Assembly (NCBI RefSeq): GCF_004519515.1
Contig: NZ_CP038145.1
Coordinates: forward strand, 1,964,001-2,028,000
Length of the DNA: 64,000 nucleotides
Direction of reading: 5' to 3'
DNA from: Actinobacillus indolicus
Lineage (GTDB): Bacteria > Pseudomonadota > Gammaproteobacteria > Enterobacterales > Pasteurellaceae
A program made the position numbers and the translations under genes. The notes beneath the pieces were generated by a model. It was not told the origin of the DNA and did no database searches. It saw only the letters and a program-made list of their open reading frames with translations. Each line of letters opens with the position of its first letter. Position 1 is the stretch's first letter. Below, in pieces: positions 25,813-35,414 of this stretch.

Positions 25813-26560
25813 ACTGGAAAACGTCAGCCTTGCATTTGGTTTATCCAACATCAGTTGTCATGTTTCTCAAGGCAAACTTATCGGCATTATGGGGGCAAAC
25901 GGGGCAGGGAAATCTACCTTATTGAAAAGTATCGCAGGGATCTTACCGCTGACAAGCGGTGAGATTTGGCTCGGAAATTGCAAATTATCTGAAATGACCG
26001 CCAAACAAAAAAGCGAACAGCTTGCCTATTTTGCTCAAAATACTCAAATTCATTGGGATTTATCCGTTTATGACGTGATCGCACTGGGTTTAACTTCGCC
26101 CACAAAAAACGAGCAAGCAAAAGTGCGGTCGGTTTCCGAACAATTTTCTATCTCTCATCTACTTGAAAAGCCGTTCCAACAACTTTCAGGTGGCGAAAAA
26201 GCTCGGGTACAACTGGCTCGTTGCTGTATCAAACAAGCTCCATTATTGCTCGCCGATGAACCCATTGCTCCGTTAGATCCCTATTATCAAATTGATATGA
26301 TGGAACAGCTTAAAGCCCTCACACCGCAGAAAACCTGTGTGGTGGCAATTCATCACTTAGATTTAGCCTACCGCTTTTGTGACGAAATTATTTTGCTTCA
26401 CCAAGGGAAAATTATTGCGAGTGATCAAACTGCCCGAGCTTTAACCTCAGATAATTTGAGAATAACCTTTGGTATAGAAGCTGTGATTGATAAACAGAAT
26501 AAGCAAATTACATCTATTCAGAAATATCATCCAAATGATAAAAAATGTAGTTCTACATAG
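25805..26560 (+). CDS. ABC transporter ATPase, BtuD/FecE type
   Basis: A 251-residue ATPase. Walker A GANGAGKST (33-41), signature LSGGEKARVQLAR (about 125-137), Walker B LLLADEP and a switch histidine in AIHHLD. It energises the preceding permease. Last gene of the unit; ycjX converges on it with only 4 nt between stops. Confidence 0.92.
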   Translation: MIKLENVSLAFGLSNISCHVSQGKLIGIMGANGAGKSTLLKSIAGILPLTSGEIWLGNCKLSEMTAKQKSEQLAYFAQNTQIHWDLSVYDVIALGLTSPTKNEQAKVRSVSEQFSISHLLEKPFQQLSGGEKARVQLARCCIKQAPLLLADEPIAPLDPYYQIDMMEQLKALTPQKTCVVAIHHLDLAYRFCDEIILLHQGKIIASDQTARALTSDNLRITFGIEAVIDKQNKQITSIQKYHPNDKKCSST

Positions 26561-26564
26561 CTTA

Positions 26565-27971
26565 TTAATCAAATCGATCTGCGAGCAAAAACTGCAATAC
26601 AGCGTCCATTCTTAAATGGGGGAGCGGCTGATCAAAGTCGATTTTTTTCGGTTCAAACTGGTCAAACTCAAAGCGGTGATTTTGCCAGTAATTGATGTCA
26701 GGTAAACGGTTTGGAACGCTACCTGGGTAGAGAGTGACCAGTTTTTTATCACTAGAGCGAACCCCACGGATCGCTTTGAAACTTTGTCCGTTTTGTGTGG
26801 CGATCACAGGCTCGGTCGCTCGGATAGCGGAAATCGCTTGGTAGCCTGTGTCAATGCCTTCAAATTCAGAGTGTCGCCCCCCTTCTTGCACTAATTGTCG
26901 CATTAAGCTTTCTAAATTCGGTAGCTGGTCGCTGGTGATATGATCGGCTTTGGTGGCGATAAACAGTAACTTGTCGATATTTGATGAAAATAGGCGACTA
27001 AAGAGTGAGCGGTTGCCATAATGGAAATGTTTAAATAGCTGTTGTAAGCCTGTTTTCATTTCAATAAAGGCTTGGTGGCTGTGATTTAGTGGGGTAAGGC
27101 AATCCGCTAAGATCACTTGGCGGTCAAACTGTGAGAAGTAATCTTCATAAAATGGTTTGACGATTTTTTGTTGATAGTGGCGATAGCGTTTTTTCAGGGT
27201 GTGAAAAATGCTATGTTCAGGGCTTTTTTCTAGTTGTTCCCATTCATTTTCGCTTAAATCAAGCAGGGGGAAGAACTGATAAACAGGCGCACCCCGTTCG
27301 GTATTTGGCAGGACAAATCGCCCGGGTTGGATATATTGCATTCCAACTTCTTTGCATTTGAGTAGGTAAGCGGTGTAATCTTCACTTAATTTTGCAAGCT
27401 GGTTTTCGTCCGTTTTGGCGGTGAGATCGAGTTGTTTTACTTGAGTAAGCCAAGCCTGTGCTAACTCTGCCCGTTCGCCTTTGTGTACTTGCTGTTGATG
27501 TTGCGACCACTCTTTGAAACTTTGGGAGAGTAGCGGTAAATCTAATAACCATTCCCCTGGGTAATCAAAAATATCGAGATAGAGTGTACTCGTTTCTTTG
27601 AGATGGCGAAGTAGGCTATCACGGCGTTGGTAGCGGATCGCAAGGCGAATTTCGCTGATCCCTGTGGTAGATGGACACCACGTTGGCGGTTCGTTCTCAA
27701 AACAGTGGCGGTTTTTGTCGTATTCAAAACGGGGAATGGTGAGATCGTGCTGTTCTACTCGTTTTACGGAAAGAATTTGTCCGTTTCGAGCAGGAGCAAA
27801 TAGGTTTAAGTGGGCGTTGTCGCCTGTGCCGATGTGTAGCAGTTGATCGACAAAACTGGTGATGAATGCGGTTTTCCCACTGCGACTTAAGCCTGTTACG
27901 GCAAGGCGTAGGTGGTTGTCTAAACCACGTTGTACGAATTTGTGTAATTGATGTTGAATTTGATTAAACAT
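26565..27971 (-). CDS. ycjX: YcjX-family P-loop NTPase
   Basis: A 468-residue GTPase-like protein of the DUF463 family. Walker A GLSRSGKT (27-34); TTGISEIRLAI and LDIFDYPGEWLLDLP follow, the latter the G3-like motif, and FIATKADHI is G4-like. YcjX is stress-associated in enterobacteria (phage-shock regulon) but its role is unknown. Here it lacks an adjacent ycjF and is 10 nt after ubiH. Confidence 0.9.
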   Translation of the reverse strand: MFNQIQHQLHKFVQRGLDNHLRLAVTGLSRSGKTAFITSFVDQLLHIGTGDNAHLNLFAPARNGQILSVKRVEQHDLTIPRFEYDKNRHCFENEPPTWCPSTTGISEIRLAIRYQRRDSLLRHLKETSTLYLDIFDYPGEWLLDLPLLSQSFKEWSQHQQQVHKGERAELAQAWLTQVKQLDLTAKTDENQLAKLSEDYTAYLLKCKEVGMQYIQPGRFVLPNTERGAPVYQFFPLLDLSENEWEQLEKSPEHSIFHTLKKRYRHYQQKIVKPFYEDYFSQFDRQVILADCLTPLNHSHQAFIEMKTGLQQLFKHFHYGNRSLFSRLFSSNIDKLLFIATKADHITSDQLPNLESLMRQLVQEGGRHSEFEGIDTGYQAISAIRATEPVIATQNGQSFKAIRGVRSSDKKLVTLYPGSVPNRLPDINYWQNHRFEFDQFEPKKIDFDQPLPHLRMDAVLQFLLADRFD

Positions 27972-27981
27972 ATACTGAAAA

Positions 27982-29181
27982 TTACCAGCCTAATGCTTTA
28001 TGAGCAACGGCATTGCGAGCGGGTGAAAAATGAGATAAACCAAATAGGGCAAGGTTGCGAGCGACTTGCATAGGCAAAAATTCGCAACCAAAAATCGAAA
28101 TTAGACCGCTTGTGCTTTGCATAATTCGGGCTTGGTCGGCTTGGCGGTGTTGTTCAAACTGTTGTAACCATTTTGCTTCGCCGAAATCTTCGCCTTGAGC
28201 CAAGGCTTGACCGACAAGGGTTGCCAGTTCAAACAGATCTCGCATTCCGAGATTGAACCCTTGCCCTGCCACTGGGTGTAGCAACTGGGACGCATTGCCG
28301 ACAATGGCTAAACGGTGGTGAATATGGCTTTCGCTTTTTTGCGAAGAAAGGGGGTAAACAAACCGCTTGCTGACTTGTAAAAATTTGCCGAGCTTCCAGC
28401 CGAATTGTTGTTGCAAGGCGTATAAAAAGTCGCTGTCTGACATTGCCATTGCGTCTGTTGGATCTTCCATACACCAAACCAGCGACATCATTTTTTCATT
28501 GAGTGGCAATAAGGCAAAAGGCCCTTGCTTCGTGAAACGTTCAAAGGCGTGGTTTTGGTGTGGTTCAGACAGGATAACATTGGCGATAATGGCGGATTGT
28601 TGATAATCCTTGATAAATTGGGTGGTTACGCCACATTGTTGGGCAACTTGAGATTGAATGCCGTCACAGGCAACTAACAATTTGGACGTTAATTGTGTTC
28701 CGCTATTTAGGGTAATCTGGCATTGCTGTTCTGTGCGTTCGATATGGGAGACGGTATCAGGGCAGAATAGCTGAATGTTGGGGTGCTTGGCGATTAATGC
28801 GGTCAGTTGCTCGCCCAGTTTGGCGAGTTCCACCACCACACCTAATTCGGATAAGCGTAATTCGTCGGCTTTTAAGGTCGTTTTGCCGAAATGTCCTTGA
28901 TCTGAAACGTGAATTTGTTTGATAGGGGTTGCAATACGGTAAACCAGTTGAGCTAAATTTTGCTCCGTGGCAAGCGGTCGAATTTGAGCTAATTTTTGCA
29001 AACTGCCGTAAGCAAGGGCGATTGAACGTGCGTCAAAACCGCCTTGTTCTGCATAGTTTGGCGTATTTTTTTCTACGATTGCAATTTGCAGTTGGTGTCC
29101 GCTTACCGAACTTAACGCTAAGGCAAGTACAGAACCAGTCACCGCACCGCCGACAATCACCACATCAATGTTTTGTTTCAT
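27982..29181 (-). CDS. ubiH: FAD-dependent ubiquinone hydroxylase, UbiH family
   Basis: A 399-residue flavin monooxygenase of ubiquinone biosynthesis. VVIVGGAVTGSVLALAL is the FAD-binding GxGxxG-like fingerprint (here GGAVTG), and LHPVAGQGFNLGMRDLFEL the second FAD motif. I start at ATG 29181 (MKQNID): the 21 codons upstream, NPPQSPFFKGG and so on, are a translated repeat element. UbiH, UbiI and UbiF are hard to tell apart by eye; UbiH is my best call. Confidence 0.82.
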   Translation of the reverse strand: MKQNIDVVIVGGAVTGSVLALALSSVSGHQLQIAIVEKNTPNYAEQGGFDARSIALAYGSLQKLAQIRPLATEQNLAQLVYRIATPIKQIHVSDQGHFGKTTLKADELRLSELGVVVELAKLGEQLTALIAKHPNIQLFCPDTVSHIERTEQQCQITLNSGTQLTSKLLVACDGIQSQVAQQCGVTTQFIKDYQQSAIIANVILSEPHQNHAFERFTKQGPFALLPLNEKMMSLVWCMEDPTDAMAMSDSDFLYALQQQFGWKLGKFLQVSKRFVYPLSSQKSESHIHHRLAIVGNASQLLHPVAGQGFNLGMRDLFELATLVGQALAQGEDFGEAKWLQQFEQHRQADQARIMQSTSGLISIFGCEFLPMQVARNLALFGLSHFSPARNAVAHKALGW

Positions 29182-29204
29182 TTGGGGGCTTCTCCAAAAC
29201 TTAC

Positions 29205-29305
29205 TTCCCCCTTTGAAAAAGGGGGATTGAGGGGGATTTAACAATCTGGATATTTCACCTTGCCTAATAAAATCTCCCCTAGCCCCCCTTTTTCAAAGGG
29301 GGGAA
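29205..29305. repeat. palindromic C/G-rich intergenic repeat element
   Basis: Two arms of about 35 nt, 29205-29239 and 29270-29305, are imperfect inverted copies; each contains CCCCCTTTGAAAAAGGGGG or its near equivalent, giving hairpins within a hairpin. It fills the gap between selD and ubiH. The form (about 100 bp, terminal inverted repeats, no coding capacity) fits a MITE- or REP-like element. Confidence 0.8.
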
Positions 29306-29311
29306 TTATTA

Positions 29312-30355
29312 CTATTTTACCTCAATCAATGCCTTACCACTTTCCGCTTTCAATAATCTACCGACAGGGTAAAGGGCGACATTGGCATTGTTTGCAATTT
29401 GTTTCACACTTTCGACCGCTTGTGGCTTAACGGCAATTAATAAACCACCTGACGTTTGCGGATCGCACAAAATCGCTTTTTGTTCATCACTTAACGGCGA
29501 AATCAGATGTCCGTAGCTGTCGAAATTACGGGTCGTTCCGCCTGGGACAGCCCCTTGTGCGATATACTCTTTGACACCGTCTAAGGTTTGGATTTGATCG
29601 AAATAAACTTCGGCACGCAAGTTTGAACCTTGGCAGATTTCCGTTAAGTGTCCGAGTAACCCAAAACCTGTGACATCGGTCATTGCCGTGATCTCATCGA
29701 CTTTGGCAAATTCAGCGCCGACCAAATTCATCTGACACATCACATCTCGTGCTAAATTTTGATGTTCAGGTTTTAATTTACCCTGTTTTTCCGCCGTAGT
29801 GAGTACGCCGATCCCAAGCGGTTTCGTGAGATATAAATCACAGTCTGCTTGTGCTGAAGCGTTCTTTTTCACTTGCTCGGTGGAAATAATCCCTGTGACC
29901 GCTAAACCAAAAATAGGTTCAGGGGAGTCAATTGAGTGTCCGCCAGCTAACGCAATGCCTGCTTGTTGGCACGCAAAACGACCGCCATCAACAATTTTTT
30001 GTGCAACTTCGGCAGGTAACTTATTGATTGGAAAGCCTAAAATTGCAATCGCCATAATCGGTTTACCGCCCATTGCAAAAATATCACTGATTGCGTTAGT
30101 TGCAGCAATTCGCCCGAAATCAAAAGGATCGTCCACAATCGGCATAAAGAAATCTGTGGTGCTGACAATGCCGACACCATTACCGATGTCATAGACAGCC
30201 GCATCATCTTTGGTTTCATTACCGACTAATAAATTCGGGTCGATAAACTTCGCCTGTTCTATGTGTAGAATTTGTTCAAGCACTTTCGGGGAAATTTTAC
30301 AGCCACAGCCTGCACCGTGACTATATTGTGTTAAGCGAATGGGTTCGTTTTGCAT
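29312..30355 (-). CDS. selD: selenophosphate synthase
   Basis: A 347-residue ATP-dependent selenide, water dikinase that makes selenophosphate for selenocysteine and selenouridine. HGAGCGCKIS (about 14-23) holds the catalytic residue, which is Cys (TGT) here, not a UGA selenocysteine as in some Pasteurellaceae. GNETKDDAAVYDIG and GGHSIDSPEPIFGLAVTG are ATP and substrate loops. Length equals that of E. coli SelD. Confidence 0.96.
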   Translation of the reverse strand: MQNEPIRLTQYSHGAGCGCKISPKVLEQILHIEQAKFIDPNLLVGNETKDDAAVYDIGNGVGIVSTTDFFMPIVDDPFDFGRIAATNAISDIFAMGGKPIMAIAILGFPINKLPAEVAQKIVDGGRFACQQAGIALAGGHSIDSPEPIFGLAVTGIISTEQVKKNASAQADCDLYLTKPLGIGVLTTAEKQGKLKPEHQNLARDVMCQMNLVGAEFAKVDEITAMTDVTGFGLLGHLTEICQGSNLRAEVYFDQIQTLDGVKEYIAQGAVPGGTTRNFDSYGHLISPLSDEQKAILCDPQTSGGLLIAVKPQAVESVKQIANNANVALYPVGRLLKAESGKALIEVK

Positions 30356-30487
30356 AGTTGCCTCTCTGTTCTTATTTAACCTAAATAAAGATTACGAGAT
30401 TGTACTCTTATTTGTAAAAAATTGACAGTAACCGACCGCTTGTAACTGTGGTAAACTATTGGTATTTTTTAGTAACTTGAACATATT

Positions 30488-30922
30488 ATGCCAACAGTCA
30501 ATCAATCCGCCCTTGTGCCTTATAGTGCTGAACAGATGTATCGCCTTGTTAATGACTATGAAAAATATCCGCAGTTTTTATCAGGCTGTGTGGGGGCAAC
30601 GACCTTAAGTTTAGGCGACAATGAGCTCAATGCAGAATTAGTCATTCAAAAATTAGGGATTAGCCAACGTTTTAGCACTCATAATACGATGATTCCCAAT
30701 GAAAAAATCACCATGGAATTATTAAATGGACCATTCAAATATTTACAGGGAGCTTGGACTTTTCAGCCGTTTGATGAACAGAGTTGCAAAATCAGCCTAA
30801 ATTTAGAATTTGAATTTTCAAGCCCGATGATTGGTATGGTGTTTGGCAAAATTTTCAATGAATTAACGCTCAAAATGGTGAATGCGTTTAAACAGCGAGC
30901 AAAAGAGGTGTATGGTGTCTGA
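30488..30922 (+). CDS. ratA: RatA/COQ10-family ubiquinone-binding START-like protein
   Basis: A 144-residue START-domain protein (VPYSAEQMYRLVNDYEKYP, broken into VPYSAEQMY and VNDYEKYP, then FLSGCVGA). Homologous to E. coli RatA, described both as a ribosome-association toxin and as a COQ10-like ubiquinone chaperone. Overlaps rnfH by 11 bp. Confidence 0.9.
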   Translation: MPTVNQSALVPYSAEQMYRLVNDYEKYPQFLSGCVGATTLSLGDNELNAELVIQKLGISQRFSTHNTMIPNEKITMELLNGPFKYLQGAWTFQPFDEQSCKISLNLEFEFSSPMIGMVFGKIFNELTLKMVNAFKQRAKEVYGV

Positions 30923-31208
30923 TACGCAAAAAATCGTGGTGGAAGTGATTTACGCTTATCCTGAAAAATATTTTTATAAGAAAATGGAATTAGACAATCC
31001 ACTTTCCATTCAAAATGTGATTTTGCAATCGGGCGTATTGCAAAAACATACGGAAATTGACTTGCGAGAAAATAAAGTCGGTATTTTCAGCCGCCCTGCG
31101 AAATTAACAGATATAGTGGAAAATGGTGATCGTATTGAAATCTACCGCCCGTTGATTGCCGATCCTAAAGAGATTCGACGCAAACGGGCGGAAGAGCAGA
31201 AGAAGTAA
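30912..31208 (+). CDS. rnfH: RnfH-family ubiquitin-like protein (RatB)
   Basis: A 98-residue beta-grasp protein: VVEVIYAYPEKYF, VGIFSRPAKLTD and the ending ENGDRIEIYRPLIADPKEIRRKR, typical of RnfH. Start at ATG 30912 inside the end of ratA, rather than a frame opening at 30882. Always paired with ratA; exact role unknown. Confidence 0.9.
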   Translation: MVSDTQKIVVEVIYAYPEKYFYKKMELDNPLSIQNVILQSGVLQKHTEIDLRENKVGIFSRPAKLTDIVENGDRIEIYRPLIADPKEIRRKRAEEQKK

Positions 31209-31358
31209 ATATTCTCTCGAACCTGTAAAATTTTAGTGAAATCTCACCGCTTGTGGTGAGATTTCGTATTTTATCTTTCCCGATATTTTGCAATTTAGGC
31301 TATAATACCGCAATTTTGCGTAAGATGTTCGCAAACCGATTTTAAATGAGGTTGTAAT

Positions 31359-32873
31359 ATGACTCCTGTTGTTGCCCTTGTGGGCAGACCTAACGTAGGA
31401 AAATCCACGTTATTTAACCGCTTAACTCGCACCCGTGATGCGTTAGTGGCAGATTTCCCTGGCTTAACCCGTGACCGTAAATATGGTCACGCAAATATTG
31501 CCGGACACGATTTTATTGTGATTGACACGGGCGGTATTGATGGCACTGAAGAAGGTGTCGAAGAGAAAATGGCGGAACAGTCGCTATTAGCGATTGAAGA
31601 AGCAGATGTAGTGCTATTTTTAGTTGATGCTCGTGCTGGGTTATTACCTGCGGACGTAGGTATTGCACAGTATTTGCGTCAGCGTGATAAAACCACTGTG
31701 GTGGTGGCAAATAAGACTGACGGCATTGATGCTGACTCACATATTGCGGAATTTTATCAGTTAGGTTTAGGTGAAGTAGAGCCAATCGCTGCAGCACAAG
31801 GGCGTGGTGTGACACAACTAATCGAACAGGTTTTAGCTCCCCTTGCGGAAAAATTAGAAGCACAAGCGGTCGATTCTGATGAAAATGTTGCAGATGATGA
31901 ACAAGATGAATGGGATAGCGATTTTGACTTTGACAACGAAGAAGACACAGCGTTATTAGACGAAGCGTTAGAAGAAGATCAGGAAGAAGCTGACGATAAA
32001 AACATTAAGATTGCCATTGTAGGTCGTCCAAATGTGGGTAAATCGACACTGACTAACCGTATTTTAGGTGAAGAACGTGTGGTGGTTTACGATATGCCGG
32101 GGACGACGCGTGATTCGATTTATATCCCTATGGAACGTGATGGACAGCAATATACCATCATTGATACCGCAGGGGTGCGTAAGCGTGGTAAGGTGCATTT
32201 AGCGGTGGAGAAATTCTCGGTGATTAAAACCTTACAGGCGATCCAAGATGCGAATGTGGTTTTATTGACGATCGATGCTCGTGATGGTGTGTCTGATCAG
32301 GATTTATCGCTTTTAGGCTTTATTCTTAATGCAGGTAAGTCGTTGGTGATCGTTGTCAATAAATGGGACGGTTTATCACAGGATATTAAAGATAATGTGA
32401 AATCAGAGCTTGATCGCCGTTTAGATTTTATTGATTTTGCACGAGTGCATTTTATTTCCGCACTACACGGTAGTGGTGTGGGCAACTTATTCAGCTCAAT
32501 CCAAGAAGCCTATCAATGTGCGACGAAGAAGATGACGACATCAATGCTAACCCGAATTTTGCAGTTAGCGACAGATGATCATCAGCCGCCGTTAGTAAAT
32601 GGTCGCCGTGTGAAATTAAAATATGCTCACCCGGGTGGTTATAATCCGCCGATCATTGTGATCCATGGTAATCAAATTGAGAAATTACCTGACTCTTATA
32701 AGCGTTATTTGTCGAACTATTTCCGTAAGAGTTTGAAAATTATTGGTTCGCCGATCCGAGTGTTGTTCCAAGAAGGAAACAACCCATTTGCAGGTAAGAA
32801 GAATAAATTGACCCCAAGCCAGTTGCGTAAACGTAAACGCTTGATGAAATTTATTAAGAAAAGTAAAAGATAA
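31359..32873 (+). CDS. der: ribosome-assembly GTPase Der (EngA)
   Basis: A 504-residue protein with two tandem GTPase domains: GRPNVGKSTLFNRL near 9-22 with DTGG and NKTDG, then GRPNVGKSTLTNRI near 222 with DTAGV and NKWDG. An acidic linker (about 170-215) joins them, and a KH-like C-terminal domain ends in a lysine-rich tail. Acts in 50S subunit maturation. Confidence 0.97.
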   Translation: MTPVVALVGRPNVGKSTLFNRLTRTRDALVADFPGLTRDRKYGHANIAGHDFIVIDTGGIDGTEEGVEEKMAEQSLLAIEEADVVLFLVDARAGLLPADVGIAQYLRQRDKTTVVVANKTDGIDADSHIAEFYQLGLGEVEPIAAAQGRGVTQLIEQVLAPLAEKLEAQAVDSDENVADDEQDEWDSDFDFDNEEDTALLDEALEEDQEEADDKNIKIAIVGRPNVGKSTLTNRILGEERVVVYDMPGTTRDSIYIPMERDGQQYTIIDTAGVRKRGKVHLAVEKFSVIKTLQAIQDANVVLLTIDARDGVSDQDLSLLGFILNAGKSLVIVVNKWDGLSQDIKDNVKSELDRRLDFIDFARVHFISALHGSGVGNLFSSIQEAYQCATKKMTTSMLTRILQLATDDHQPPLVNGRRVKLKYAHPGGYNPPIIVIHGNQIEKLPDSYKRYLSNYFRKSLKIIGSPIRVLFQEGNNPFAGKKNKLTPSQLRKRKRLMKFIKKSKR

Positions 32874-32885
32874 GAGATTGAAGTT

Positions 32886-34313
32886 ATGATGATGCAATAT
32901 TCTCCGCAATTTAACAATGCAAAAGTATTGGTGCTTGGCGATGTGATGTTAGATCGCTATTGGTTCGGTTCAACTAACCGTATTTCGCCTGAAGCCCCTG
33001 TGCCTGTTGTCAAAGTTCAGGAAAATGAAGATCGTGCAGGTGGAGCGGCAAACGTGGCAATGAATATTGCAAGCCTGAACGTACCTGTCACTTTGCACGG
33101 TTTAGTCGGTAATGATGATGCAGGGCGAGCGTTGGATAAACTATTAAGCGAACATCGTATTCAAAATCAATGTGTTGCGGTAGATTCTCACCCAACGATC
33201 ACTAAATTACGCATTCTTTCTCGCCATCAGCAATTATTGCGTTTAGATTTTGAGGAAGGTTTCCATAATGTAGATTGCCAAGCGTTACTTGCAAAATTAG
33301 CAGCAGAAATTACCGCTTACGGTGCGTTAATTTTGTCTGATTATGGCAAAGGGACGCTTGATGCCGTTCAGCAAATGATTCAAATTGCACGCCAAGCAAA
33401 TGTGCCTGTGTTAATTGATCCGAAAGGCACAGATTTTGAGCGTTATCGTGGGGCAACACTGCTTACGCCAAATATGTCTGAATTTGAAGCGGTTGCAGGA
33501 CATTGCAATGATGAAGATGAAATTGTGGCTAAAGGTTTAAAAATGATAGCCGATTTCGATTTATCGGCATTGCTGATTACTCGTTCAGAAAAAGGGATGA
33601 CCTTACTTCGTCCAAATCAAGATCCATTCCATTTACCAACCCAAGCGAAAGAAGTTTATGATGTAACAGGGGCTGGTGATACGGTAATTAGTGTGTTAGC
33701 GACTGCGATTGCAGACGGTCGTTCTTTAGAAGAAGCGTGCTATTTAGCGAATGCGGCAGCTGGAATTGTGGTGGGTAAATTAGGGACATCAACCGTTAGC
33801 CCAAGTGAACTGGAACAGGCGATACATCAACGTGCCGAAACAGGCTTTGGAGTGGTGTCTGAAGCAGAGTTGAAAGCAATTATTCAACAATCAAAAACAC
33901 GTGGTGAAAAAATCGTAATGACTAATGGTTGCTTTGATATTCTTCACCCAGGACACGTTTCTTACCTTGAAAATGCACGTAAGCTAGGTGATCGTTTGAT
34001 TGTTGCAGTAAATACTGATGAATCTGTAAAACGTTTAAAAGGTGAAAGTCGTCCAATTAATGATTTAGATGCACGTATGGCAGTGCTGGCTGGGCTTGCC
34101 TCGGTCGATTGGGTTGTGCCATTTGGTGAAGATACACCACAACGTTTAATCGGTGAAATTTTGCCTGATTTATTGGTAAAAGGCGGCGATTATAAGCCGG
34201 AAGAGATTGCAGGTAGCCAAGAAGTTTGGGCAAATGGTGGTGAGGTTCGTGTGCTAAACTTTGAGAACGGTTGTTCGACCACGAATGTGATTAAGAAAAT
34301 TCAATCTTTGTGA
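32886..34313 (+). CDS. hldE: bifunctional heptose kinase/adenylyltransferase
   Basis: A 475-residue enzyme of ADP-heptose synthesis for the LPS inner core. The N-terminal ribokinase-like domain (LGDVMLDRYWFG; GAGDTVIS near residues 259-266) phosphorylates heptose-7-phosphate; the C-terminal domain (TNGCFDILHPGHVSYL near 345-360, HxGH) adds AMP. Three consecutive ATG codons make the first residue uncertain by two. Confidence 0.96.
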   Translation: MMMQYSPQFNNAKVLVLGDVMLDRYWFGSTNRISPEAPVPVVKVQENEDRAGGAANVAMNIASLNVPVTLHGLVGNDDAGRALDKLLSEHRIQNQCVAVDSHPTITKLRILSRHQQLLRLDFEEGFHNVDCQALLAKLAAEITAYGALILSDYGKGTLDAVQQMIQIARQANVPVLIDPKGTDFERYRGATLLTPNMSEFEAVAGHCNDEDEIVAKGLKMIADFDLSALLITRSEKGMTLLRPNQDPFHLPTQAKEVYDVTGAGDTVISVLATAIADGRSLEEACYLANAAAGIVVGKLGTSTVSPSELEQAIHQRAETGFGVVSEAELKAIIQQSKTRGEKIVMTNGCFDILHPGHVSYLENARKLGDRLIVAVNTDESVKRLKGESRPINDLDARMAVLAGLASVDWVVPFGEDTPQRLIGEILPDLLVKGGDYKPEEIAGSQEVWANGGEVRVLNFENGCSTTNVIKKIQSL

Positions 34314-34380
34314 ACCTTTTGCTAAAATAGTCTTCTAAGTAGCAGGAATTTTTTATCTACAATATTCATAGGAAATTAAA

Positions 34381-35319
34381 ATGAAGTTTACACAAGTAAA
34401 ATCATTATTTATCGCAGGTTTTGCTTTATTTGCATTTTCTTCAGCTAATGCTGAAGAGCGAGTAGTCGCAACAGTGGATGGTTATCCCATTATGCAGAGC
34501 CAAGTAAAACAGGCTTTGGGTAAAAAAGCGAATACAGAAGCAAATCGTAAGGTGGCGTTAGATGCGGTAATTGATGACTTTGTCGTCCAGCGTGCAATCC
34601 AAGAGTCTGGTATCAAGGTAAATTATGCTTATGTCGATCAGATGATTGAAAATATTGCGGCTCAGAATGGATTAACCTACGGTCAATTACTTGATGCTTT
34701 AGATTATCAAGGTATTAGTTTGAACCAATACCGTCAACAACTGGCTCATCAAATTTTAATGGAACAAGTTCGCCAACAAAGTATTGGCAAAACAATCCAA
34801 GTTGAGCCACAACAGGTACAATCTTTAGCGAAAGAGCTCTTAGATAAAGCCAAAACATCAGGAAAATTAAAAACGGTAACAGGTACTGAACACCGCGTTA
34901 GCCACATTTTAATTAAGACGACACCAATCTTAAATGATGCTCAAGCTAAAGCAAAATTAGCGTCAATTGTGGCGGATATCAAAGCGGGTAAAACGACTTT
35001 TGAAGAGGCGGCAAAAGCAAATTCTGTGGACTACGCATCAGGCGCTGATGGCGGTGATTTAGGCTTTAATTTCTTAGATGTCTATGATCCAGGCTTTGCT
35101 AAAGTTGCACAAAAGAGCAAAGTTGGTGTGATTTCTGCACCATTTAAGTCTCAGTTTGGTTGGCATATTTTAAAAGTGACAGATACTCGTCAAGGTGATC
35201 GTACTGAAGATGCTTATTTACAGAAGGCTTATGAGCAACTTGTTGATAAACAAGCGCAAGCAGCATCAAAAGACTGGGTAAAAGCATTAAGAAGTAAATC
35301 TGACGTAAAATATTTCTAA
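34381..35319 (+). CDS. surA: periplasmic chaperone/peptidyl-prolyl isomerase SurA
   Basis: A 312-residue exported protein. Signal peptide to about residue 24 (FSSANA-EE), a SurA N-terminal chaperone domain, and one parvulin domain at about 170-275 (HRVSHILIKT; SGADGGDLGFN; SQFGWHILKV). E. coli SurA has two parvulin domains and about 430 residues; the short form is usual in this family. Helps fold outer-membrane proteins. Directly followed by rsmA, as in many gammaproteobacteria. Confidence 0.9.
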   Translation: MKFTQVKSLFIAGFALFAFSSANAEERVVATVDGYPIMQSQVKQALGKKANTEANRKVALDAVIDDFVVQRAIQESGIKVNYAYVDQMIENIAAQNGLTYGQLLDALDYQGISLNQYRQQLAHQILMEQVRQQSIGKTIQVEPQQVQSLAKELLDKAKTSGKLKTVTGTEHRVSHILIKTTPILNDAQAKAKLASIVADIKAGKTTFEEAAKANSVDYASGADGGDLGFNFLDVYDPGFAKVAQKSKVGVISAPFKSQFGWHILKVTDTRQGDRTEDAYLQKAYEQLVDKQAQAASKDWVKALRSKSDVKYF

Positions 35320-35332
35320 TTGATTTAAAAAT

Positions 35333-35361
35333 AAAGAGCCTCGCTTATGCGGGGTTCTTTG
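35333..35361 (+). terminator. terminator after surA
   Basis: AAAGAGCCTCGC / GCGGGGTTCTTT hairpin around TTAT, followed by GCTTTATTT. Confidence 0.7.
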
Positions 35362-35414
35362 CTTTATTTAATTTGTAAAAAATTGCGGTAATCTAACCGC
35401 TTGTAAGGTAATTA

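Noticed and set aside
30295..30320. Selenocysteine UGA in selD
   Set aside because: The codon reads TGT (Cys) in GAGCGCK.
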